From Bacteroidota bacterium (GTDB lineage: Bacteria; Bacteroidota; Bacteroidia; Chitinophagales; Chitinophagaceae), in the NCBI GenBank assembly GCA_016711825.1, contig JADJSG010000006.1, positions 62,001 through 126,000 of the forward strand: a DNA stretch of 64,000 bases, given 5' to 3'. Position 1 is the first letter of the stretch; each line of letters opens with the position of its first letter. The notes under the pieces are model-generated. The model was given only the letters and a program-made list of their open reading frames with translations. It made no database searches and was not told the origin of the DNA. A program made the translations under genes and the position numbers. Shown here in pieces: positions 9,402-18,531 of this stretch.

Positions 9402-11084
9402 TTAGCTTAAATACTTTGCCACGATGGGCACTCTTCTACCCACACCAAATGCTTTGGGAGAAACCCTGATGATGGGGCAAAATTGGTTTCGTTTATACTC
9501 ATTCATATTCACCAGTTTCATGGTGCGGTTTACAATATCGGCTTCAAAACCCATGTTGATAATATCGCGGGGGCCTTGTCGGCGTTCAATATACTGATAA
9601 AGGATGGCATCGAGCATGCGATAATCAGGTAAGGAGTCGCTGTCTTTCTGATTAGGACGTAACTCCGCACTTGGGGCTTTGTCAATAATATGTTGAGGAA
9701 TGATTTCAGCATCCCGATTAATATATTTAGCCAATGCATAAACCTGCATTTTATATACATCTCCCAAAACGGCGATACCACCTGCCATATCACCATACAA
9801 GGTACCATAACCTGTAGCACATTCACTTTTGTTTGTGGTATTGAGTAATATAAGATTAAACTTATTGGCAATGGCCATCAACAAATTGCCTCTTGTACGG
9901 GCTTGTATATTTTCTTCGGCTACATTAAAAGGCAAGTCTTGATAAATGGGTTGTAAGGCCGTCATAAAGGCATCAAATATGGGTTTGATAGGGATGGTGT
10001 CGTATGGATTTTGCAAATTTTTTGACAATTGTTCTGCATCACTTACTGAATGATCGGTTGAAAATTGGGAAGGTAATAATATTGCCCTCACATTTTCGGC
10101 CCCCAATGCCTTGCAAGCCAGCGCCAGGGTAACAGCCGAATCGATACCCCCACTCGACCCTAAGATGGCTTTTGAAAATCCCATTTTGGCAAAATAATCT
10201 TTGATACCCATCACAATGGCATCATGAATTAAGGGAATGTTTAAGGTATGGTCATACATTAAAGGATTAAGTTCCTGACTTGGCAAATCGGCCGCATTAC
10301 TTATTATTGGCATTTCAATATTTCCATCATCCTGTATAACAACACTGATTAAATCTTCCTCAAAATATTTACCTTCAGCTATCAGATTGGCATGTTGATC
10401 AAAAATGAAGGACCCACCATCAAACACAATTTCAGTTTGTGAACCCACCGCATTGCAATACAATAAAGGCAGTTTGTATTTGTTGACATTTGCTTTGATA
10501 ATGGCTTTGCGATCATCTACATGAGTATAATCAAAGGGCGAAGCACTGAGGTTAATCATGATGTCGGGTGATTGTTTGATGAGTTCATCCATCGGGCAAA
10601 TTCTATACAATGGGTTATCGCCCAAATTCCATATATCTTCACAAATAGTAACCGCCAGTTTTTTGCCTTTAAACGTCATCACATGCCATTGAAAAGCGGG
10701 TTCGAAATAACGATATTCATCAAAAACATCGTAGGTGGGCAAAAGGGTTTTATGCACCACATCTTGTATTTGCTGATTATATAATAAGTAGGCACTATTA
10801 AACAAATCTTTGCCTTCAGGCACTTCGTTGTATGAAGGACAGCCAAGCAATACCCCAATGGTATCGGCATGTAAAGCAATCTTGTTGACACTATCATGAC
10901 AACGTTGTATAAAATCTTTAAATTCTAAAAAATCGCGGGGAGGATAACCACAAATACTTAATTCGGAAAATACAATTAAATCGGCCTCTTGCATTTTTGC
11001 CTCCGTGATGGCTGCAATGATTTTTTCGGTGTTATGTTCAAAATGACCAATATGATAATTTTGTTGTGCCAATACTATTTTCAT
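9402..11084 (-). CDS. nadE: Glutamine-dependent NAD+ synthetase
   Basis: NadE makes NAD+ from deamido-NAD+, ATP and ammonia released from glutamine by its own N-terminal domain. The nitrilase-like glutaminase domain (1-265) carries the Glu-Lys-Cys triad: Glu41 in FSELSICGYPP, Lys112 in HKTLLP and Cys148 in TICEDIW. The synthetase domain (about 285-560) has the PP-loop SSGGIDSAVTLALA near residue 312, and NKSE and YGDMAGG motifs further on. The 560-residue length is normal for the two-domain form. It appears monocistronic and converges with the PAS kinase. Confidence 0.96.
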   Translation of the reverse strand: MKIVLAQQNYHIGHFEHNTEKIIAAITEAKMQEADLIVFSELSICGYPPRDFLEFKDFIQRCHDSVNKIALHADTIGVLLGCPSYNEVPEGKDLFNSAYLLYNQQIQDVVHKTLLPTYDVFDEYRYFEPAFQWHVMTFKGKKLAVTICEDIWNLGDNPLYRICPMDELIKQSPDIMINLSASPFDYTHVDDRKAIIKANVNKYKLPLLYCNAVGSQTEIVFDGGSFIFDQHANLIAEGKYFEEDLISVVIQDDGNIEMPIISNAADLPSQELNPLMYDHTLNIPLIHDAIVMGIKDYFAKMGFSKAILGSSGGIDSAVTLALACKALGAENVRAILLPSQFSTDHSVSDAEQLSKNLQNPYDTIPIKPIFDAFMTALQPIYQDLPFNVAEENIQARTRGNLLMAIANKFNLILLNTTNKSECATGYGTLYGDMAGGIAVLGDVYKMQVYALAKYINRDAEIIPQHIIDKAPSAELRPNQKDSDSLPDYRMLDAILYQYIERRQGPRDIINMGFEADIVNRTMKLVNMNEYKRNQFCPIIRVSPKAFGVGRRVPIVAKYLS

Positions 11085-11250
11085 ACCCCAAAAGTAATAC
11101 CAAATCTAATGATTATCTATTCTAAAATCATATTGGATTGATGTCTGATTACATTGATATAAAATGATAATGATATGACCCAAGGTGTAGTACATGTAAA
11201 AAATACTCAGTCACCTATGTCAATAGTTTTCCTTTTGTAAATATTTGGCA

Positions 11251-12642
11251 TTATGCCTCTCCCTGACTCATTTCAGCAAAGTACTTATGAAAATAAGGAA
11301 TGGTTTCTATCCCTTTGTAAAAATTCACTACATCAAATTTTTCGTTGGGTGAATGAATATTGTCATTGTCTAAACCAAAACCCATGAGGACTGTTTTAAG
11401 ACCTAAGGTTTTTTCAAACAAAGCAATAATAGGAATACTACCTCCCCCACGTGTTGGAATCGGTTTTTTGCCAAAGGTGGTTTCCAGGGCTTTTTCAGCA
11501 GCTTTGTAGGCTATTGAATCGGTTGGTGTCACTACAGGTTCGCCACCATGATGTTCGGTAACTTTAACGCTAACATAGTCAGGGGCAATTTTATTAAAAT
11601 GGGCTGTAAAGAGCTCTGCAATTTTGTGTGAGTTTTGATTAGGCACTAAACGCATCGATATCTTAGCAAATGCTTTGGAAGGCAATACTGTTTTGGCTCC
11701 TTCACCAATATAACCACCCCAAATACCATTGAGTTCCAAGGTTGGTCTTACCCCAGTTCTTTCGAGGGTGGTATAACCTGTTTCGCCCCATACATTTTTA
11801 ATTCCCAATTCAGATTGATATTCTGCCAAATCAAATGGAGCAGCATTGAGGGCAATTCTGTCTTCATTGCTCAATTCCTGTACATCGTCATAAAAACCTT
11901 CAACCGTTATATGGTTGTTTTCATCATGCATCGAAGCGATCATTTTACTTAATACGGTAATAGGATTTGCGACAGCCCCTCCATAAACGCCACTATGTAA
12001 ATCGCGGTTAGGACCTGTGACTTCCACTTCCATATATGCCAGTCCACGAAGACCTGTTTCGATACTTGGATGTTCCATACTAATCATTGAGGTATCACTA
12101 ACCAGTACAATATCGGCTTTGAGTTTTTCTTTATTGTCTTCTAAAAATTTACCAAGATTTGTGCTACCCACTTCTTCCTCACCTTCTATGATAAATTTCA
12201 CATTACAAGCCATACTTTGGGTTGCATGCATACTTTCGAGGGCTTTTACATGCATAAACATTTGACCTTTATCATCACATGCACCACGAGCATATATTTT
12301 GCCGTCTACTACTACTGGCTCAAAGGGGCCACTTGTCCATAAGTCTAATGGGTCGGGTGGTTGCACATCATAATGTCCGTACGTTAATATCGTAGGCAAT
12401 GAAGGATTGATGATTTTTTCGGCATATACGATTGGGTGACCAGCTGTAAGGCATACCTCTGCAATATCGCAACCTGCTTTTAATAATGATTCTTTTACAG
12501 CTTCGGCACAAGCAGCAGTATCGTTGTTTTTTGTAGAGTCGGCACTTACCGAAGGGATGCGTAAAAGGTCGAACAATTCGTTTAAAAAACGTTCTTGTTG
12601 TTCTACTTGATAGTGGGTGCAGTTTTGCATATATGGTGTCAT
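11251..12642 (-). CDS. M20-family dipeptidase (CNDP/ArgE/DapE type)
   Basis: This 463-residue protein is a zinc-dependent exopeptidase-like enzyme. LTYGHYDVQPPDP carries the first His-x-Asp pair, YARGACDDKGQ the bridging Asp, and EGEEEVGS the catalytic Glu and a ligand. A dimerisation domain is inserted in the middle (DLHSGVYGGAVANP), and a late GFGLDNDNIHSPNE provides the final His. Members hydrolyse dipeptides or related amides; the substrate is unknown. I place the start at 12642 because a -7 box (TATCTTTG on the minus strand) lies at 12653-12660, downstream of the in-frame ATG at 12693. Confidence 0.88.
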   Translation of the reverse strand: MTPYMQNCTHYQVEQQERFLNELFDLLRIPSVSADSTKNNDTAACAEAVKESLLKAGCDIAEVCLTAGHPIVYAEKIINPSLPTILTYGHYDVQPPDPLDLWTSGPFEPVVVDGKIYARGACDDKGQMFMHVKALESMHATQSMACNVKFIIEGEEEVGSTNLGKFLEDNKEKLKADIVLVSDTSMISMEHPSIETGLRGLAYMEVEVTGPNRDLHSGVYGGAVANPITVLSKMIASMHDENNHITVEGFYDDVQELSNEDRIALNAAPFDLAEYQSELGIKNVWGETGYTTLERTGVRPTLELNGIWGGYIGEGAKTVLPSKAFAKISMRLVPNQNSHKIAELFTAHFNKIAPDYVSVKVTEHHGGEPVVTPTDSIAYKAAEKALETTFGKKPIPTRGGGSIPIIALFEKTLGLKTVLMGFGLDNDNIHSPNEKFDVVNFYKGIETIPYFHKYFAEMSQGEA

Positions 12643-12652
12643 TTTTGGAGTG

Positions 12653-12660
12653 CAAAGATA
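12653..12660 (-). promoter_or_regulatory. -7 box that decides the M20 dipeptidase start
   Basis: TATCTTTG on the minus strand fits TAnnTTTG and lies 10 bases upstream of the ATG ending at 12642. The longer ATG at 12693 would be upstream of the transcript start. Confidence 0.5.
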
Positions 12661-12804
12661 ATACGATAAATCTGATTGAGGCTTTAAATTCAAATGATAA
12701 AATATGCTGAACTTATTTTTATACTGATCCCTTAAAGTGACTTGCTGTTTAAAAAATACAATATTTCATTGATTATTATCAAATAGCTGATTGATAGCTA
12801 AAAC

Positions 12805-13662
12805 TTAAGGTATAATATACTCATAATTATATCTATTTAAGAGCTTCAAAAGGGACATAGGGTCATCAGATTGTATGATGTCTACTTGTCTGCTTAGCGT
12901 CTCTTTATTTTGCGAATAATTATTGGGTGACCATGCCATCACAAGTAACCCTTTTTGATGCGCAAGAGGCACTTGAGCACCTAAAGAATTGATAGAAGCC
13001 GATATACCTGCAAAATGATTATTGTAAGCATCCTCAATAGACTGCAGTGATAAATCGGCACTCAAAAATAATTTGTTGGTCAAGCCAAGGCTTTGGGCCT
13101 GCAACAATAAATTGATATCACCTTCTATCATCACATGTTCACTCATTTGGTATTTGATGCATAATCGTTGGATAGCTCTTAAAAATTGTTTTTGGTACAA
13201 TTGAAAATCTGGGGCAGCCCCGTCAATTTTGCTATCAAAAGAAAAATACATATTTGTTAAATTGGGTATTTGACTAAATAGGTTTTCTACTGAATTGACA
13301 AATACATTATTATGAAGAGAATAATATTTGCATTGTTTCACCTCTTCCCAGTTTTGTTGGTAAATGCTGCCATTACAGGTTGTCATGGGACTCAAGTTGT
13401 AATCATGAAAAAGTACCAATACGGAATCTTTTGTCAATTGAATGTCCATTTCGCTGCCATCTGCACCTATCCCCAATACCGGGAGTATAGCATCTAAGGT
13501 ATTGTGTGGTTTGTAATATCCTGTACCCATACCCCTATGTCCTAATATCATTACTTTGCTACCAGTATAGGTATCGTCGCTCAAGGAGGCTTCTTTATTA
13601 CATGCAGTAAATAGTAAACCAATTGATATTACCACATAGATAAATGCATTTTTACCAAGCAT
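12805..13662 (-). CDS. Glycerophosphodiester phosphodiesterase-like lipoprotein
   Basis: The protein has 285 residues and begins with a lipoprotein signal (IGLLFTAC, Cys near residue 21). The GDPD fold is shown by ILGHRGMG, HNTLDAI, GSEMDIQLTKD and LVLFHDYNL, which supply the catalytic His pair and the metal-binding Glu and Asp. GDPD enzymes split deacylated glycerophospholipids into glycerol-3-phosphate and an alcohol. As a lipoprotein it should work on the periplasmic or outer-membrane side. The start overlaps the end of the upstream barrel-like gene by 11 bases, so the two are probably cotranscribed and coupled. Confidence 0.82.
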   Translation of the reverse strand: MLGKNAFIYVVISIGLLFTACNKEASLSDDTYTGSKVMILGHRGMGTGYYKPHNTLDAILPVLGIGADGSEMDIQLTKDSVLVLFHDYNLSPMTTCNGSIYQQNWEEVKQCKYYSLHNNVFVNSVENLFSQIPNLTNMYFSFDSKIDGAAPDFQLYQKQFLRAIQRLCIKYQMSEHVMIEGDINLLLQAQSLGLTNKLFLSADLSLQSIEDAYNNHFAGISASINSLGAQVPLAHQKGLLVMAWSPNNYSQNKETLSRQVDIIQSDDPMSLLKLLNRYNYEYIIP

Positions 13663-14425
13663 AGGCTATTTTTAATTGAGTGACCCACCAAAATTGGTTA
13701 TGAATATCAGTCCAATGGGCATTATGCGATTGTATTATAGCGACATTCTTTTCTGAAATCCCTTTCCATATCCGCATAAAAAAATGCGAACTTAGTTCTA
13801 CAAAAAAGTGTTTAGTGATTAAATATCTTGCGCTCAAAGAAGGCCCCATACCTATTTTTGCTTGATATATTTTTTGAAATGACTGTTCGTTGGTTTGTGA
13901 ATTGAAATCATTTATTTTTTTTTGGTAAAAACTCAAATCTACGCCCCCACCTGCAAACCATTTCAAAGGCTTCAACCAATGTGGCTGGTAAATAAGGGTA
14001 TAGTAGGCTGGCGTAAGATGAAAACCTGTGATAAGCACTTTTTGCTCAATTGAATAAAGCCCTTGTTGCTGATTAAAAAAATCATAGTATTTGATAAAAG
14101 AATAATGATCGTACATCCCTATATCAATATTCCAATTCAGGATAGACTGCTGAGTGATTTTTTTTTCATATTGCAGACCAACTCGAAGCTGCTTACGATT
14201 ATCAAAAATAGTAAAATAAGAGGCGGCCAAATCGAGTTTAATGGCCTGATTTATCGAAGTATCAATAGATTTTCGAGCAGCCATTGCATGTGCATTTATC
14301 AAAAAGAAAGCACAAACAACATGAAAAAAAAAGAGACTCCCAATAACATAACTTCTTTGTGGAGAGCATATCGACTCAATAAGCCTGCATAGGTTTGTGT
14401 AAAAGATATGTATTAAGAAGTTCAT
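13652..14425 (-). CDS. Putative outer-membrane beta-barrel protein
   Basis: This 257-residue protein has a hydrophobic segment at about 27-45 ending in INAHAMA, which could be a signal peptide preceded by an unusually long N-terminal stretch; a later start cannot be excluded. The rest alternates polar and aromatic residues (LRVGLQYEKKI, WFAGGGVDLSFY, FFVELSSHFF) and ends in an aromatic residue, as outer-membrane barrels do. I recognise no named family. It overlaps the GDPD gene by 11 bases and lies 65 bases downstream of the next gene, so the three may form one unit. Confidence 0.55.
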   Translation of the reverse strand: MNFLIHIFYTNLCRLIESICSPQRSYVIGSLFFFHVVCAFFLINAHAMAARKSIDTSINQAIKLDLAASYFTIFDNRKQLRVGLQYEKKITQQSILNWNIDIGMYDHYSFIKYYDFFNQQQGLYSIEQKVLITGFHLTPAYYTLIYQPHWLKPLKWFAGGGVDLSFYQKKINDFNSQTNEQSFQKIYQAKIGMGPSLSARYLITKHFFVELSSHFFMRIWKGISEKNVAIIQSHNAHWTDIHNQFWWVTQLKIAYAW

Positions 14426-14490
14426 AAAATAAATAGAATCACATTATACCCTAATCGCAAATACACTCCCCCATCATGATAAAGGACTGA

Positions 14491-14970
14491 CTATTTAGAG
14501 AAACTGTTGGCCATTTGTATGGCTTTGTCTTCATACCCAGGACCGTATACGATAATTGTATAAAAATTAGTAGGACTTGCAGGATCTAACAATCCTTCAA
14601 TAATCATCGACACCCCATCTTTTGTAATCATGGCATAACAACCTTGAAAACCATTGAGTTCTAAATCGTGAATAGTACCTGTTTCAGCAGCTGAAAAACC
14701 CATTTCTTTGCAAAGGTCTTTTATCGACTTTTTTAATGTGGCTTTGGTCAATGACGCATCTTTCCAAGGTATAATTGACAAATGCAGTAAATCGTTTGAC
14801 AGTTTAGCCGTAAATTCATCTGCATTGTTGGTTTGTACTTTAAAAGTTGATGGAGCCGAAAACTTAACACCATAAGTATCCCAATCCCAATCTGTAAAAC
14901 TTTGGGCAGAAAGATTGATGCTTGAAAAGGCCATCAATGCAATAAATAGTAAAAAAGAAATGTTTTTCAT
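14491..14970 (-). CDS. Small secreted protein of unknown function
   Basis: Read from the ATG ending at 14970, the protein has 159 residues with a clear signal peptide (KNISFLLFIALMAFSSINLSAQ). An upstream in-frame ATG at 15045 would bury that signal 25 residues inside, so I reject it. The mature part is acidic, with a DWDWDTYGVKFSAPSTF start that resembles periplasmic proteins with a PsbP- or DUF1795-like alpha-beta fold, but I do not claim membership. It is the first gene of the possible three-gene set with the barrel protein and the GDPD lipoprotein. Confidence 0.6.
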   Translation of the reverse strand: MKNISFLLFIALMAFSSINLSAQSFTDWDWDTYGVKFSAPSTFKVQTNNADEFTAKLSNDLLHLSIIPWKDASLTKATLKKSIKDLCKEMGFSAAETGTIHDLELNGFQGCYAMITKDGVSMIIEGLLDPASPTNFYTIIVYGPGYEDKAIQMANSFSK

Positions 14971-15107
14971 ATGAAGATTTGTTTTATAATTTAACTGTAA
15001 ATATAATGCTAATTTTAAAAGTGGTAAGATTAATTTCATCGTCACCCCTAGTATGAAGCAAGCCCAATTTGGGATTCAATGAAGGTCATCGTTTATTGAT
15101 GCTATGG

Positions 15108-15138
15108 TTGGTGAAGCATTCGTATTTTGCTATATTTG
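15108..15138 (+). promoter_or_regulatory. Complete Bacteroidota promoter (-33 TTG, -7 TATATTTG)
   Basis: TTG at 15108-15110 and TATATTTG at 15131-15138 are separated by 20 bases, close to the known spacing for the Bacteroidota primary sigma factor. The VOC gene starts 14 bases downstream. This is one of the two best matches in the window. Confidence 0.65.
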
Positions 15139-15152
15139 TTTAAAAATAACTG

Positions 15153-15590
15153 ATGGCAAGAACAAGTACTTATCTCAATTTCCCTCGCAATACGGAGGCT
15201 GCATTTCTTTTTTACCAATCTGTGTTTGGAGGCGAATTTGGCAATGATGGCATTGCGCGTTTTTGCGACATCCCTGTTACACCTGATATGCCACCATTAG
15301 CCGCTGAAGATCAACAACTCATTATGCATGTCGAATTAGTGATAGTAGGTGGTCATGTACTAATGGGTACTGATGCTCCTGAGTCTATGGGTTTTAAAGT
15401 TGCATTTGGCAATAATGTGCATATTAATTTAGAACCCGATACCAAAGCAGAAACGAAAGCATTGTTTGATCAATTATCAGCTGGGGGTGTTGTGACAATG
15501 CCATTGCAAGTTATGTTTTGGGGTGCTTATTATGGAAGTTGCACCGACAAGTTTGGGGTTCACTGGATGTTTAATTGTACAGGCGAATAA
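15153..15590 (+). CDS. VOC-superfamily protein, PhnB-like
   Basis: The protein has 145 residues and begins STYLNFPRNTEAAFLFYQSVFGGEF, the usual PhnB/glyoxalase-like opening (quoted here as a long start, residues 4-27). It continues with an ADEQ-like LIMHVELVIVGGHVLMGTD and ends with GSCTDKFGVHWMFNC. VOC proteins bind a metal between two beta-alpha-beta-beta-beta modules; members include isomerases, dioxygenases and resistance proteins. The PhnB-like branch has no settled function. It is a single gene behind a strong promoter. Confidence 0.82.
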   Translation: MARTSTYLNFPRNTEAAFLFYQSVFGGEFGNDGIARFCDIPVTPDMPPLAAEDQQLIMHVELVIVGGHVLMGTDAPESMGFKVAFGNNVHINLEPDTKAETKALFDQLSAGGVVTMPLQVMFWGAYYGSCTDKFGVHWMFNCTGE

Positions 15591-15665
15591 GCAATGCCAT
15601 GTTGATTAAGTTCACACTGAATGATAGACTCTTTAAAAAAATAAAATATTATCATTGCGCTGGCA

Positions 15666-16658
15666 TTAATCATCTTCATAAATTTTCATTTTATAGACAA
15701 ACAGGCAACCAATGAGCGCTGGAATAATCAGATTGATTAGCCATAGCATCAACGATGATGATACCACACCCAATTCATTTGTGGTTAAAGGTTGTAAAAA
15801 AAACCAAGCAATTCCTCCCCGCACCCCTATTTCGGCCACTGCAATGGTAGGAACCACAGCCATCGCCCAATAAATAACCCAAATGGTAAATATTACTTCT
15901 TGTAAAGGGGCATACACCATCATAATACGAAGGAGTAAAGTAAATTGCAGGGTATATATAAAATACCTTAAGAACGATAACAACAATATTCGAATTAATT
16001 GTGTTTGATCAAATCGCCTTACAATCTCAAGATAAACTCTTATTTTTTTTAAAAAAGTAATATTGTTGGTCCATTCTATGATTTTGTATAAATGAAAATA
16101 AAAATAAATGAGACCAGCACAAACCAAAACACTACTCAACAATAATACATTTAACCAAGTGCTTGGTTTGATAAATACAATATAATATACCAAACCAAGC
16201 AAGCCCAAAAAACCTGTCACTATTAGTTGTGCAAAACTACCAATGATTGTTACCGTCACCCCTTGTATTTTGTTGACATTTTTCAAATACAATATCCGGC
16301 CCATATATTCCCCTATTCGGTTAGGTGTCATCACAGATACTGCAACACCTGTAAGCACAGATTGCAATGATCTAAGTAAAGAAAATTCTTCCGTCCCTTT
16401 CAATAACAAACGCCATTTACCGGCCTCTATAGTCCAATTGACCAACATGAGTAATACCACTGTTACAAGCAATAGTATTTTTTCGGTATTCCACTCAGTA
16501 TATAAGTTGTAAAGCGTAGATTTGAGGTTCTTTTGATGCTGCATTTGATTGTACAGCGAATACGCAATCCACAAAAACAAGCAAACTCCAATGACACTCT
16601 TGAAGATTAATTTTATATTTTTGTTTTTTAGCACCCTGTAAAAATAATAAGCTTGCAT
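15666..16658 (-). CDS. Multi-pass membrane protein, lysylphosphatidylglycerol synthase TM/YbhN-like
   Basis: This 330-residue protein has about eight hydrophobic segments spread over its length. The conserved features of the UPF0104/LPG-synthase transmembrane family are visible: GVAVSVMTPNRIGEYMGR near 108-125 and VAEIGVRGG near 277-285. Such proteins are flippase-like inner-membrane proteins without the MprF synthase domain. The substrate is unknown. Its ATG (complement of 16656-16658) overlaps the TTG start of the divergent ruvC gene, so the two genes share a very compact start region and each promoter must lie inside the other gene. Confidence 0.78.
   Translation of the reverse strand: MQAYYFYRVLKNKNIKLIFKSVIGVCLFLWIAYSLYNQMQHQKNLKSTLYNLYTEWNTEKILLLVTVVLLMLVNWTIEAGKWRLLLKGTEEFSLLRSLQSVLTGVAVSVMTPNRIGEYMGRILYLKNVNKIQGVTVTIIGSFAQLIVTGFLGLLGLVYYIVFIKPSTWLNVLLLSSVLVCAGLIYFYFHLYKIIEWTNNITFLKKIRVYLEIVRRFDQTQLIRILLLSFLRYFIYTLQFTLLLRIMMVYAPLQEVIFTIWVIYWAMAVVPTIAVAEIGVRGGIAWFFLQPLTTNELGVVSSSLMLWLINLIIPALIGCLFVYKMKIYEDD
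16616..16623 (+). promoter_or_regulatory. -7 box for ruvC inside the divergent gene
   Basis: TATTTTTG fits TAnnTTTG and lies 29 bases before the proposed TTG start of ruvC, within the 5' coding part of the divergent membrane-protein gene. Confidence 0.4.
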
Positions 16659-17213
16659 CGCAAATCAGAAATAATTTTAGGAATTGACCCTGGCACCATC
16701 GTCATGGGATATGGGATTGTAAAAATTGAAAAAAACAAACCCGAACTCTTAGAAATGGGCGTGCTCAAACTTTCGAAATACAAAGATGCAAATCAGCGAT
16801 TACAGATTATTTATAATAAAATTACAGAATTGCATAAAGCGTTTTTACCCACCCAATTTGCTATTGAAGCGCCTTTTTTTGGCAAAAACGTACAAAGTAT
16901 GCTCAAACTGGGCAGGGCCCAAGGGGTAGCTATAGCCTCAGCCATGCAGCATGGATTGAGTGCTCAAGAATATTCGCCTAAAAAAATAAAACAATCAATC
17001 ACTGGTAATGGCAACGCGAGTAAAGAGCAGGTTTGGAAAATGCTACAGCAGATTTTAAAGTTTGAGGATAAACCTGAATTTTTGGATGCTACAGATGCAG
17101 TCGCTGTAGCCCTTTGTCATTTTTACCAAGCGATGCAATTTAATACCAAAGGCATTGAAAACAACAATTGGGAAAGTTTTTTAAAGAATAATGCCCACAG
17201 AATTAAAAAATAA
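16653..17213 (+). CDS. ruvC: Holliday junction resolvase RuvC
   Basis: RuvC is the dimeric endonuclease that resolves Holliday junctions with RuvAB. The 186-residue protein has the RNase H-like acidic residues: Asp12 in GIDPGT, Glu72 in FAIEAPFF, and Asp145/Asp148 in DATDAVAVALCH. The conserved SPKKIKQSITGNGNASKEQV lies at 108-127. I use the TTG at 16653 because GIDPG normally sits about ten residues from the start and no ATG is available in frame. ruvA and ruvB are not in the window. The kinase gene begins 28 bases after its stop. Confidence 0.93.
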   Translation: MHRKSEIILGIDPGTIVMGYGIVKIEKNKPELLEMGVLKLSKYKDANQRLQIIYNKITELHKAFLPTQFAIEAPFFGKNVQSMLKLGRAQGVAIASAMQHGLSAQEYSPKKIKQSITGNGNASKEQVWKMLQQILKFEDKPEFLDATDAVAVALCHFYQAMQFNTKGIENNNWESFLKNNAHRIKK

Positions 17214-17241
17214 GTATTTTTAACATCATTCTGATTGATCC

Positions 17242-18525
17242 ATGAGCAATAAAACCCTTCGCGTTATTTTTATTTTGTCAGTGGTATGTACCATCCTGAT
17301 GATAGCAACGCAGTTTTTTTGGATTAAAAAAGCATATGAACTTGAAAAAAATATTTTCAATACCAAAGTAACGGATGCGCTCAAAACGGTGGCTGTTCAT
17401 ATCTTAAAAATGAATAACAACAACAGTCAGGTGGATAGTATTGTAACCCAGTTAGACGATAATTATTATACCGTGCGTGTGAACGATAAAATTGACTCTA
17501 CCGTATTGGAAACCCTTTTAAAAAGAGAACTTTTACATAAAGAAATCAAAACCGATTTTATTATTTATGTGTATGATTGTGAAAGTGAAAATGTAAAATT
17601 TAAAAAATATATCAGTCTGAATAGCTCAGAAAAAGATGAAAACTTTGTACCCATCAATTTTCCAAAAAATTTAAAAGAGAACAATTATTTCGCGGTTCAT
17701 TTTCCAAACCTAGACCGGTTTTTAAATAAGGAGATGATCAACTGGGGATTTTCGAGTATCGTACTCTTTTTATTTTTAGTGATACTGGCCTATGCCATCT
17801 TTACCATATTTAGGCAAAAAAGGCTGAGTGAAATTCAAAAAGATTTTGTCAATAATATGACCCACGAGTTTAAAACCCCATTGGCCACCATTAAAATTTC
17901 GTCAGAAGTATTAAAAAACCCCAACATCATCAATAACCCTGATCGATTGCTTAATTATGCTACCATTATCAATAATGAAACCATACATCTGACACATCAG
18001 GTAGAGCGTGTATTGCAAATGGCCAAAAGCGGTAAAGATGTGATATCGCTTAACAAAGAAATGGTAGAGCTTGAGCCACTTTTACAAGATATTATCGACA
18101 AAACCTATAAACCTTTGCTTCGTTCACGGGGAGGTGATATCAAAGTCAATATGCTGACCAATCCGATTACTTTTGAAGTAGACAAATTGCATATTAAAAA
18201 TGTGATTGGCAATATTTTAGACAATGCTATCAAATATTGTAAAAACAAACCATCTATCTTGATTACTTGTAAAGAAGAAAAAGACATGATCAGTATTTCG
18301 ATCAAGGATAATGGTATAGGAATCTCTAAAATGAATTTACCCCATGTGTTTGATAAATTTTATCGTATTCCAACGGGTAATTTGCATGATGTAAAAGGCT
18401 TTGGTTTGGGACTAAATTATGTAAAGCTCATTTGTAAACAACATGGTGGAGATATAAAAGTTTATAGCGAACTTGAAAAAGGTTCAGAATTTTGTATATT
18501 TATACCGAAAAAATTTAAACGCTAA
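17242..18525 (+). CDS. Membrane sensor histidine kinase (RprX/CzcS-like), first gene of a pair
   Basis: The protein has 427 residues: one membrane helix at about 7-28, a 140-residue periplasmic region, a second helix at about 170-191, then HisKA with MTHEFKTPLATI (His208) and HATPase with NILDNAIKYC, IKDNGIGIS and GFGLGLNYV. No HAMP or PAS domain is evident. The periplasmic domain shows no recognised ligand fold. The response regulator starts 6 bases after the stop, so they are cotranscribed and cognate. The arrangement resembles the Bacteroides RprX/RprY pair, but orthology is not proved. ruvC is 28 bases upstream. Confidence 0.9.
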   Translation: MSNKTLRVIFILSVVCTILMIATQFFWIKKAYELEKNIFNTKVTDALKTVAVHILKMNNNNSQVDSIVTQLDDNYYTVRVNDKIDSTVLETLLKRELLHKEIKTDFIIYVYDCESENVKFKKYISLNSSEKDENFVPINFPKNLKENNYFAVHFPNLDRFLNKEMINWGFSSIVLFLFLVILAYAIFTIFRQKRLSEIQKDFVNNMTHEFKTPLATIKISSEVLKNPNIINNPDRLLNYATIINNETIHLTHQVERVLQMAKSGKDVISLNKEMVELEPLLQDIIDKTYKPLLRSRGGDIKVNMLTNPITFEVDKLHIKNVIGNILDNAIKYCKNKPSILITCKEEKDMISISIKDNGIGISKMNLPHVFDKFYRIPTGNLHDVKGFGLGLNYVKLICKQHGGDIKVYSELEKGSEFCIFIPKKFKR

Positions 18526-18531
18526 AATAAT

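Noticed and set aside
10690..10705. GGTTCGAAAT sequence resembling a tRNA T-loop
   Set aside because: It lies within nadE and no acceptor stem or anticodon arm surrounds it.
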